Assembly: GCF_010183535.1 (NCBI RefSeq)
Contig: NC_071331.1
Span: 19,778,001-19,842,000, forward strand
Direction of reading: 5' to 3'
From: Caenorhabditis remanei
Lineage: Eukaryota > Nematoda > Chromadorea > Rhabditida > Rhabditidae
Length of the DNA stretch: 64,000 nt
The notes beneath the pieces are model-generated. The model had not been told where the DNA came from and did not search any database. It saw nothing but the letters and a program-made list of their open reading frames with translations. Made by a program: the position numbers and the translations under genes. This document shows, one piece after another, positions 45,234-55,387 of the stretch; position 1 is the first letter of the stretch, and every line of letters starts with the position of its first letter.

Positions 45234-45503
45234 TTATTCTTCTTCAGTGAAATCCTCGACCGCAGTCATTTCCCCTCCTTCAGTGTACTCTTCATCCTCA
45301 GCCATTTCCTCTCCTTCAGTGTGCTCTTCATCCTCAGTCATTTCCTCTCCTTCAGTGTGCTCTTCATCCTCAGTCATTTCCTCTCCTTCAGTGTGCTCTT
45401 CATCCTCAGCCATTTCCAAGTTCTTCGAAAAAGTTCTTCGAAAGTTCTTCGAAAAAAAGAATTGAAAACGATGCTCTGGAAAAAAAATGTTGGTCGATTG
45501 CAA
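45234..45503 (-). CDS. Acidic repeat ORF inside foldback element
   Basis: An 89-codon frame starts MQSTNIFFPEHRFQFFFSKN and then runs through four to five copies of EDEEHTEGEEMT with near-identical codons (36-bp period), ending VEDFTEEE. No homologue is known to me. It may be a minisatellite that happens to be open. Confidence 0.3.
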   Translation of the reverse strand: MQSTNIFFPEHRFQFFFSKNFRRTFSKNLEMAEDEEHTEGEEMTEDEEHTEGEEMTEDEEHTEGEEMAEDEEYTEGGEMTAVEDFTEEE

Positions 45504-45721
45504 TTTCGGCGCCTACGCGAAGCTCAAGAGACGTACTGTAGACGAAGTTGTGACCGTGCTCCACTATCGGGAATTGAGCAGAATTACTTCCCACGTGCTC
45601 CAATTTTGACGAATTCTGTAACTGGTCAAGGCATGTAAGACTACTGGATTGTGATGAATACCGTTTCCGTTGAATTGTCGACATTTTCTTCGACTTCCGG
45701 AGTGTCCATGGAAACAAACCC

Positions 45722-45955
45722 GTGGAACAAAAGGAGCACGTGGAAGAAACCAAGGATCGGCAACAGGAGCGGCACGTGGAGGAAATCGAGGATCTCCAAC
45801 AAGAGGAGCACGTGGAGGAAATCGAGGATCTCCAACAAGAGGAGCACGTGGAGGAAATCGAGGAACTGCAACAAGAGGAGCACGTGGAAGAACTTCTGCT
45901 GCTTAAATTCTCAGCCTTTTGTTATTTTTGCATTATTACTCAAACAATTAAATAA
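45722..45955 (+). CDS. HVEEIEDLQQEE repeat ORF inside foldback element
   Basis: A 77-codon frame carries four to five 12-residue repeats of HVEEIEDLQQEE, an amphipathic, coiled-coil-like repeat, then LLLLKFSAFCYFC. It is the convergent partner of the acidic minus-strand frame at 45234-45503. Whether it is expressed is unknown. Confidence 0.3.
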   Translation: MEQKEHVEETKDRQQERHVEEIEDLQQEEHVEEIEDLQQEEHVEEIEELQQEEHVEELLLLKFSAFCYFCIITQTIK

Positions 45956-46336
45956 ATAAATGACTGTAATAACTTCTTTCGATTACAAAAAACAGAAAAA
46001 GAAATAGGCACAAGTACTAAAAATGTGATGAGTGTATCAGTTGGGTGATTGTCCCGTTCATTCGGGGATTGTCCCGTTTATTCGGGGATTGTCCCGTTCA
46101 TTCGGGGATTGTCCCGTTCATTCGGGGATTGTCCCGTTCGTTCGGTGATTGTCCCGTTCATTCGGTGATTGTTCGGGGATATTCGAGGATTGTCCCGTTC
46201 ATTCGGTGATTGTCCCGTTCAATCGGTGATTGTCCCGCTTGTTCGGAGATTGTCCCGCTTGTTCGGAGATTGTCCCGCTTGTTCGGAGATTGTCCCGCTT
46301 GTTCTCCATTGTCCCGCTATTGTCGAACAGAGCCAA

Positions 46337-47971
46337 TAATTTTTTTAAAAGCAAATGTATTGAAATTTTATAACCATACGATCTCCGATTGAATGTCTAT
46401 TATTACAGGTTAAAATATGTTTTGAAAAACGTTCCGAATAACAGGAAATGGAAGAATTTCAGTTGAAACTACAATGTTTGCAAGTTTGCATTAATCTACA
46501 ATTAGCAATGATCATTTTAAACTGAAACAACACCGATATGTTGAAAAAGCAGTACATATATGGAAAAAGCGTTTAGTCAGTAGAATCACGAGATTAACGA
46601 GAATAAAAACGACTCAATATTTGTGTTATTGAAACAATTTGAAACAGTGAATTTCTTTCTAAAATTTTCTTTATTTCCAGTTTTGAAAACTTTTATAGAA
46701 GTTGAGTTGTAAACTTGCACTCTGCTTGACTAACCGGACGGAATCTTACAAAGTTCTAGTTACAGATAGTAAATCGAAAGATTTGAAATAACAACTTAAC
46801 AAATGTCGAAAATTGATCAATATGTGTTTCAGAAGAATATTCATCAGTTGTGGCTGAAACAGTAACAGTAGCTTGGAAAATTTGATTAAAACTATAACTT
46901 ATTTAACGTTTTTCGAAGTGTGCAACGAGACCCACTCCGCGTCTCAGGGACGAACTTTGAGCGAGCGGTCAGCGGATGGGTTATACTCTGGTTTAACAGT
47001 AGATCTGACAAACTATCAAATAATGCAAAAAAGCGATATACTTGGAATTAGATTATATAACCGTTTCCAAGCACTAGAAAATAGTATTCTTAAACAGCAA
47101 ATGTATTGAAATTTTATAAAAATACTTCTCCGATAAAATGTATTATAACAGGTTAAAATTAGTAAAACTATCAGTTCCGAATAACAGGAAATGGAAGAAT
47201 TTCTGTTGAAGCTGCAATATTTGCAAATTTGCATTAGCCTACTATTAACATTGATCATTTCCCACTGAAATTTGTGTTGGCTGAAACAGTGAATTAATTT
47301 CTAAAATTTTTCTTTTTTCCAGTTCTTAAAAGTTCATATAAGTAGTTAACTTGTTTTTCTGCTTGACTTTCATAACGGAATCTTACAAAGCTTTAGTTAG
47401 AGATAGTAAATCGAAAGATTTGGAATAACAACTTGACCATATTTTTCGAAGCAGGTCTCGTGACAGGCTGGAAATCTTAAAATACTTCCTAAAACTTTAT
47501 CATTGAAATCAGAGCATTATTCTGAACTTGTTTCAGAAATATTACAGTAATAAAGAAAAAAGCAAATAATAAATTGAAGTTTTTTTTCATTGGTAAAGCC
47601 GGAAACTCAAAGTTGCAAAAGGGCAATTTCAAAGAAACAACACAAATTGGCTAATTCTTGAAATCAAGTTCGATATCTTCAATTCATCACTTTCAGCTAA
47701 CTTTCGAAAAACCTAGAGAAAAAACTTAAAATGGTTCTATACGATTTTTTATTTGCTTTAAAAAAATAATCGGGTCCCAACTCTTTCTTAAAAGATGAAA
47801 CATCAGAAAAATTTCGGAACCCTAACTGACTGGCAATATGGAGTGTTCCACATTCAAAAAAATTATGGAAACAGTATAGTTACTGTTTCATATCAAACTT
47901 ATTTGTTTTTGCTTCATTTTTTCTGTATTACTCAAACAATGCCTAGCTATATAAAAAATTATGTAACTTAC
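46337..47971. other. Repeated remnants of sru-locus sequence
   Basis: A block containing GCAAATGTATTGAAATTTTA, AACAGGAAATGGAAGAATTT, GGAATCTTACAAAG and AGATAGTAAATCGAAAGATT occurs twice here (46350-46800 and 47095-47430) and again at 49100-49390 and 57640-57990. It represents duplicated intron 4 sequence. No gene. Confidence 0.5.
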
Positions 47972-48157
47972 CACAATATGTGCCATTGAAACCACTAGAA
48001 TTATCTGTGAATTCACAATAAACTTTTTTCTCCTCAAATAATGTTCCATGAATACAAATATAGTATAACAGACAATATATAGAGTCGGTAGCACATAAGA
48101 CAATGGGAGTAATGCAAAGTATACGGGGAATGTGTTGAACTTGAACTCAAAGTCCAT
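47972..48157 (-). pseudogene. sru first-exon fragment
   Basis: MDFEFKFNTFPVYFALLPLS, then YVLPTLYIVCYTIFVFMEHY, then LVVSMAHIV up to a normal donor. It matches exon 1 of the intact gene (59808-59587), but the upstream codons MSKKSVYGN are followed by TAA where the intact gene has CAA. No exons 2-4 follow it on this strand. Flanking homology to the intact locus extends upstream to about 48740. Confidence 0.8.
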
Positions 48158-49828
48158 GTACGTTTAGTTTCCGTATACTGATTTTTTGGACATTTTTCTG
48201 AAAATTGTTGAAAATTAAAAAAAAGATGAGCGTATATTATATAAGCGGAGATTATAGAAAATGAGATACTGTTTCATGGAGATCCTATACAATTTTTTGC
48301 TATGCGAAGATCAGTTATGTTGTTCTGACTACCAATATTATTAACATAATTTTTCAGTTTCAGCGACTTTTTTCTAAAATTAATGAAATTATGCACTCTT
48401 CTTATATGAATATTCTTTTAAATTTCTTTTTTTGTGCTGGGGAAATTCAAATAAACTTGCATCAAGATATTCTTTCAAAAATGAGCTACTGACTGCCGGT
48501 TACTGTTTTAAAACTGATTCTTATACAATGCTACTCAAAACCAATTTAATTCGTCGCTTTTTTTTTCCGACAACAGCTTAATATATTATTTCTATGGTTT
48601 CAAAGGAATAATATTTTAGTGGGTATTGTAATAATTATAGAAGCTATGCAAAGTGCTGAATTATCCCATCCGTTTCTTTACTTGATGACAATTTTGAAAT
48701 TCGAAAAAAAGTACTGTTTCAGAAAACAAATATTGAAAACTAGAACGATAAAACCTGCTAGGTACAGTTTTTGAATAATTTTTATGATCTAATCGAGTTT
48801 CTTTGAGAGCAGATTTAAAAAAAATCCTGATAAATTGATTACCAGTTCCAAACTATTCATTTCAACTAGAAAGGGCCTGAGTTTTAATATTTCGAAAATT
48901 AGTTTTAAAAGTTACTGTTACAGAAATTTTAGTTTAGAAAGAAAGAAAGTTTAGAAAGTAACAAACAGTGCATAAATGGAAAAATCGTTTAGTCAGAAAT
49001 AAGAGAGCACATATCAGAAGAATAACGAGAATTGAGAATAACGATGGAACATCTGTGTTGGTTGAATATAAACCTGGCTTAAAATTTTATTACTTTAACA
49101 TAGCCTATAATTAGCATTAATCATCTTTAACTGAAATAATACAACTATGTTGAAAAAGCGTTACTTAGAAGTAAAAAAGAAAGTGTCGTAACATCAAGAA
49201 TAAAGAATAACGACTAAAGATTTGTATGGGCTGAAACAGTGAATTTCTCTCTAAAACTTTTCTTTTTTCCAGGTTTGAAAACTTTTATAGAAGTAGTAAC
49301 TTTGTACTCTGCTTGACTATAAGAACGGAATCTTACAAAGTTCTAGTTACTGATAGTGAATTGGAAAATTTGGAATAACAACTTACCAATATTGGTCTGG
49401 TGACAGGGTGGAAATCCAAAAATACTTTTTAAAACTTTTGCGCTTTAAGGCGATCATTAACCTGTGAACCTCGGATGAATATTCATAAATTTTTGCTGCA
49501 ACAGAAAAATTAGAAAACTTACAGTTATAGAGTTAAAACAGTCTATTTTGAAATATTCGTATTAAAACAGTTAAGTCTCTTAATATCTGTTATCGTACAA
49601 AAAAAAGATGAATTGAACAAACTGTTAGATTTGATTGGTGAAGCGGAAAACTCAGTAGCAGAAGGACAATCTATGTCGAAAAAAACAACAAAAATTGGCT
49701 AGTGACTAATTCTTGAACTCAAGTTCGATCCAAAACTTTTTTTTTTGAATAGTTTGAAACAGTAAAAAAGGTTTTCACAATCTTCAAGCAAACAGATATG
49801 AAAGTAGAATAGTAAAATCACAACTCAC
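48158..49828. other. Duplicated sru-flank sequence, no gene
   Basis: Positions 48500-48740 match 59940-60140 (upstream of the intact sru gene). Positions 48780-48970 match 53210-53430. Positions 49100-49470 match the intron 4 block at 57640-58040. Confidence 0.5.
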
Positions 49829-50590
49829 CAAACAAATCCCCCTCATCAAAAACGACAAAATCATTGCAAACGTCGTCAACGTCACCGATAACTCTGCTCG
49901 TCGACTCTTCCTACTCTTGTACTGAACATGATGAGATCCCCGATTTCTTGCTTGGGCAACCAGAAAGATAACCATCAGGTTGATACTTATTGTGGATCCC
50001 ATCCAGAAAGCAATGTTTGCAAGGAGGAACGGAGAGTTGCTGAGCTGAAAATATTGAATTTGAATTGTAATTGTAAGTAGGGAGGTGATAAAAATAACAC
50101 GTTTTGGATGAAACAGTAAAAAATTTAAAACGATTCGAAAATAACGATAGGAAAAGTACTAATTTTTATAGATTCTTACCCCTCCAATCTCCCCATAATA
50201 ATGAATAAAAATGGAGCCGAACTCGTATGGAGGATACAGTTGTCTACACTCTCCAGTGGCTGGAAACATGAAGAGTGTGAATAGATTGAAATACAAGGCA
50301 GAGCGATACGAAGCAATTTATTTATTATCTGAAACAATTTAAGTTTTTATTTTATTTCTTCCATCCTTATGTAGAAACCTGCTTATGAGTATTCGGGTAA
50401 ACCATAAAAATCGGCCTCAAAACTGACATAAAAACGGAAACCCCATGGCCAGATAATCCAAATAAAAGTGAGAGGCCAGAATGAAAATGAGTAGAGTCTC
50501 GTGATTGTTACTGGCACACCATCGTTCCTGTCGCTGGGAAACGATTCGACATGTAGTCGAAGAAGAATGAGAAGAGATTCTGGAATGAAG
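49829..50590 (-). pseudogene. sru exons 2-4, frameshifted
   Basis: Exon 4 (50044-49829) is intact (LANIAFWMGSTISINLMVIF; KSRKSRRAELSVTLTTFAMI). Exon 2 (about 50588-50395) lacks 8 bases found in the intact gene (GACGTCAT region, between GGAACGATG and GTGTGCC) and one further base, which break the frame. Exon 3 (about 50340-50184) lacks a block before GATAGATTG. No exon 1 precedes it: homology to the intact locus ends near 50790. Confidence 0.85.
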
Positions 50591-51415
50591 GATTACTGTT
50601 GCAGGATTTTTGGAACTGGGAGTTAAAATATAGGAAGGTTGTGTTCTCTGTCGCTACCAATTGATATCTTCATAGCAAAAAATGTCACTGTTTCAAAAAG
50701 TATTGATTTCAAACCGCTCTGATTTCATATATTCAGGAAGAAAAATTTGGATAATTAACATTTTGATAGGAAATTTTAAAATTTTCCGAGGGGTGCCGGG
50801 ATGTCGATTAAAATAAACATTCCTAAAGGTTCTGTGAGTTGTTTTTTGATTGTCTTAAGAGGATAGTTTTCAATTAATGTTCAATTGAAAACCAATAAAA
50901 CCAATATTCTTTTCATCTGTTTCAACTCCTCCTTTTGTTGAATCAGTTAATTTTTCGAATGATTCTTCGGCAATAAGAAATTATTCTAACTAGCCCTGTT
51001 GTTGCTCGTTTCCTTTCACTTCATGTGTACTGGGGGAAAAAACAAGTTATAAATTCATCAAAATCGACTTGCAGTTGTTCGAATTTTGTTTTTACCGAAA
51101 CTGTAGATTTTTTCATAATCTTCTCAGTTTTTCTGACTGTTTCAAGAGATGTAGTCCAAAAAACTATATGTGGGAAGAACTACTATTCATTTTTACTGTT
51201 TCAATGTTCGTTTTTATTGAAACATCAATTTTTTATATCAATTCATTCGGAACAAAAAGAGAAAATGGCAATTTGAAAGATCCTGTTGCAAGAGCATTAT
51301 TGAAGACCATGTTGCTTTGATTCTAGATTGAACAAAAAAATCTAGGTGTAACAGAACAAATTTTGGCGTTTTAGTATATGTTCTTGTAAAAACAGTATAC
51401 TTTGGGAACTAATAG
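50591..51415. other. Intergenic
   Basis: Homology to the sru locus stops at about 50790. The rest is AT-rich with several ACTGTTTC motifs (51127, 51196). No gene. Confidence 0.4.
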
Positions 51416-51968
51416 TAGTGTGTCGCCTCGCAAGAAAATTCCCGATTTCCCGGTTTCGGCTTAACTCGGTTCGCCCCGGTTCGTCTCGCACTCTGTCTCG
51501 GTTCGGTTTGTCTTGCATTCGGTTCGTCTCGATTCGCAAAGTTATTTTTTTGCAAATTACTCACAAAATTCGCAAAAACTGAACTGTTCGCATGTCACGC
51601 GTTGATCATTTCTACCGTTGATTTTCTGAAAATAAAAATTTGGTAATTAAAATCGTTAATTTTCCAAAATAATAAAATTGACAATTAAGAATTGAATAAA
51701 TTGAATAAATGAAAATGAGAGTAGAAAAAGTTCACGATTTTAATTAACAAAATTTTTATTTTCAGAAAATCAACGGTAGAAATGATCAACGCGTGACATG
51801 CGAACAGTTCGCTTTGTCTCGGAAACTTTGCGAATAATTTGCGAATCGAGAGGAACCGAACCGAGACAGAGTGCGATACGAACCGGGACGAACCGAGACC
51901 GAATTCCCGCGGGACTCGCATGAACCCTCGCTACTCGCGGGACAGGGTGTCTTGCGAGGCGACACTCA
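51416..51968. mobile_element. Mutator-like MITE, GTGTCGCCTCGCAAGA ends
   Basis: Ends AGTGTCGCCTCGCAAGA and TCTTGCGAGGCGACACT are flanked by the 9-bp direct repeat AACTAATAG (51407-51415 and 51969-51977). An internal inverted repeat pairs CTACCGTTGATTTTCTGAAA with its complement (51612-51632 against 51762-51782). No transposase. The 9-bp target duplication is what Mutator-type elements leave. Confidence 0.85.
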
Positions 51969-51977
51969 AACTAATAG

Positions 51978-53882
51978 AGACAATATATAAACATTTTCAC
52001 TGTTTCTGGTAATGTTTGAGAATGAAAACGTTGGAATCCCTTGATAATTGGTTTTAGAATAAATAGTGGAAAATCAAAAGGGAAAAGGAAAATAAAGTAA
52101 CAAACTGTCGTTATAAACAACAAAAGGCGTCTAGAATTTAAACACATGACTCTTTGAGATCTACATTTACAGCGACCATCGGTTAAACAGATAAATGTAT
52201 GTTTTAACTGTGAAACGGTGAAATATTCACAACTTTTTCAGTAGTGACTGTCTTCCGGGGCGAAATGAGCATACATCAAAATCAACGTTTTTAGAAGAAA
52301 ATAATAACGAAAAGTTGATTTCCGAAGGTTCTATGCCAGATTCTAATTAAGCTCCACTTGATATACAAAATAATACTTTTAAAAAATGACTTGCGTTTTT
52401 TGCAGTGGTCAATGAAACTTAGTTATATATACAGAAGACCAGATCAAGCCCCTAACGAGGCTATAGTTCTGGTAAGAGGGAAAAAAAAACAAAAGAAAGT
52501 AGGTCGGGAGGTATTGGAGAAAATAGAAAATGGGGGAACTGGAGAAAAAGAGAGTTAATTAATTAACAGAAAAAGAGAAGATAAGTAAGGAAATGGGATA
52601 ACCGAGATAGGGATGTCACTCGGTCAGTGGGTAAGGTAATTCATCAATCTTTGAGAGTAACGTCAAGTTTACCGAAGTAATCTTTTTAATCATACGTGAA
52701 GGTGTCTTCGAGTAAGACTGACCCAGTTGGGGAAATATGGATGGAATATTATTTCCACGACAATAATGGAATTTTTTTTCTGTTTCAGCGAGTACTGTTT
52801 AATAGAACAATTGACTGTTCGATAATGTCTAACTTCATGTTTCAGTCGTTGGTTGTTCTTGCATTTTTTTTGTTAGAACAAAAATTACAGACAAGTCCAA
52901 TTAAATTCGCATGAACCGGTTAAAAAAAGGTGCATGGCAGGTTACTGTTTCAAAACAAATTACTATACAATGATTCTCAAAACTGAAATCACTTTTTGTG
53001 AAAAATATATCATTATTTTTAACCCACTTGAAGAGAAACTGTTGAAAATATTTTACAATTTCAGTGAGTATTTTATTAATTATCGGACTTATACTATTTC
53101 TAATATGACCTCAGGCTTTACTTATTGGACTATGTCAAAATTTGAAATGAAAAAAAACTGTCTCAGGAAACAAATATTGAAAACTAGAACGACATACATC
53201 GTGATAATCCTGTGCACCATTATTGAAAATTTATATGATCTAAATGAATTTGGTTGAGAAAAATAATAGTTTTTTTTTTCAGTAGGGGAGGTTTTAGATA
53301 AAAATGAAATATGATGAATTGATTATCAGTTCCAAACTTTTCATGTTTTACTTTAACGGTCCTGAGTTTTAATATTTTGAAAATTAGTTTCAAAATTTAC
53401 CGTTTCAGAAATTTTAGTTTAGAAAATAAGAAAGTAACAAATAGTGGTTACTAAAAATGTTTCTTTCTGTTTCAAAAATTAATTTTAACGGTGTACAAAC
53501 TCTTTCAATGCTTAACTCGATGTTCTCCAAATTTTTCTAGTAATTCAAATATTTGAAGTATATGAGAACTGTTTTATCAAGTATATATGTGTTTCAAATT
53601 GCAAATTAAAATTTTTCAATTAAGCCATTTTCCCATTTAAAATGCGTTATTCTAAACTTTTCAGTTGTCGTTAAATAAGATAATTGTTGCCTTAAGAGTA
53701 TAACCACTGAAATTTCAGTTTCAAAAATTTGATGATTCAATGTATACAATTCAATGTATTCCATTACGTGTTGAAATTTTTCAGTTTCCAAATGTCCAGT
53801 TTTAAAAGGCTATTAAAACAAATGATATAAAATAGAATCTCATTACGCTGTTTTTTGTAAAAAAATAACATATCGGTTTTAA
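51978..53882. other. Intergenic, sru-flank remnants
   Basis: Positions 52930-53450 match the upstream flank of the other sru copies (48500-48970, 59940-60140), but no receptor exon remains. Elsewhere nothing is recognised. Confidence 0.45.
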
Positions 53883-55184
53883 GACACGTTCTCTGTCATT
53901 TGCGAGCAAAGTGATGCACAGAAAAAACTCAAATGAGTCTGTATGAGTTGGTATTAGGCATAGTGAGTACCGAACCTCTTCTAAGAATAATCGTACACAT
54001 TCTGTTAGGCTCCGCCCCCTTCCGTCTGAAACCCAGATACCATACTGAAAAATTAAAAAAATTTTCAGATGATGAGATTTTTTAAAAATCTTTGCAGAAA
54101 TAAATTATTTGGAGTATTTTAAGACTTTTTTGTGTTGGCACCAAAAATGTGACACGTCATCTTCTGGTAGAAAAATATCATTAAAAGTTCATTTTTGGTA
54201 ATCGAGCTCAACTTTGACGAATATCTTTTCATGGAAACTCTCTTGCAACGAGATCTTTTTAAATTCAGAATCTGCGTAAAATTCTGGTCTAAATGAGTAA
54301 TGTCCAGTTAAAAAGTAGTGAGCACCCATTTTTGCTATGAGCGAAAGTATGCGTTTTTAATCAATTTTTTCATGAACCCCTACTCATGGATGAAAATGTC
54401 AATGTGCCAGATTTCAATTTCTATTTGCCAGAAAACGTCTTTTCGGAAAACTAATTGATTCCAAAAATTTCAGTGCTCTCGGTTATGTTACTCGCTGCAG
54501 GCAGCTGATCGAATATTCACGGCTGAAACAGTAAAAACTGAAACAGTAAATTCTGAAAACGATGGGGATTGAACTCAGAGCACTGAAATTTTTGGAATCA
54601 ATTAGTTTTCCGAAAAGACGTTTTCTGGCAAATAGAAATTGAAATCTGGGACATTGACATTTTCATCCATGAGTAGGGGTTCATGGAAAAAGTGAGAAAA
54701 AACGCATACTTTCGCTCATAGCAAAAATAGGTGCTCACTACTTTTTAACTGGACATTACTCATCTAGACCAGAATTATACGCAGATTCTGAATTTGAAAA
54801 GATCTCGTTGCAAGAGCAGTTCCATGAAAAGATATTCGTCAAAGTTGAGCTCGATTACCAAAAATGAACTTTTAATGATATTTTTCTACCAGAAGATGAC
54901 GTGTCACATTTTTGGTGCCAACACAAAAAAGTCTTAAAATACTTTAAATAATTCATTTCTGCAAAGATTTTTAAAAACTCTCATCATCTGAAATTTTTTT
55001 TAATTTTTCAGTATGGTATCTGGGTTTCAGACGGAAGGGGGCGGAGCCTAACAGAATGTGTACGATTATTCTTAGAAGAAGTTGGGTACTCACTATGCCT
55101 AATACCAACTCATTCAGACTCATTTGAGTTTTTTCTGTGCAGTCGTCAACATTGGGATGGTTGAGAGTAACAGAGAACATGTCT
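53883..55184. mobile_element. 1.3 kb near-perfect palindrome with TTAA duplication
   Basis: Two arms of about 600 bp (GACACGTTCTCTG inwards from the left, GACATGTTCTCTG from the right) surround a centre of about 100 bp (54482-54583). TTAA flanks both ends (53879-53882, 55185-55188). This matches the PALTTAA type of palindromic Caenorhabditis element. An internal difference between the arms near 53890-53935 and 55145-55180 shows drift. No coding capacity. Confidence 0.9.
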
Positions 55185-55387
55185 TAAATATTTAATTTTT
55201 CATATTCAAGATATTTTGAAACCGAAAAATTTGGCAACCTTGGTGTTGCATTTCAATGTATTTTTCACACTTAGCATTCTAATTTAAGGCGTTCCGGTGA
55301 ATGTCATCTTGTTGTTTCACCTGTCTTCGAAAATAACAACTGCTGCTTTAATAGTTTTCAGACTACTATTCAGAAATATTTATTTCA

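Larger units (their letters stand above)
44892..46336. mobile_element. 1.4 kb foldback-type element with tandem-repeat arms
   Basis: Both ends read TTGGCTCTGTTCGACAATAG inwards. Each arm then holds a 20-bp tandem array (CGGGACAATC plus CCCGAATGAA or close variants; about 10-13 units), followed by a shared inverted segment (TACACTCATCACATTTTTAG, TATTTCTTTTTCTGTTTTTT, AGTTATTACAGTCATTTATT). Arms span about 44892-45235 and 45950-46336. The unpaired centre carries two repeat-coded acidic frames. No clear target duplication. It is inserted in a repeated block derived from the sru locus. Confidence 0.85.

Noticed and set aside
44940..46330. Regularly spaced short repeats that might suggest a CRISPR array
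   Set aside because: Units are contiguous tandem copies without spacers, arranged as inverted arms, in an animal genome.
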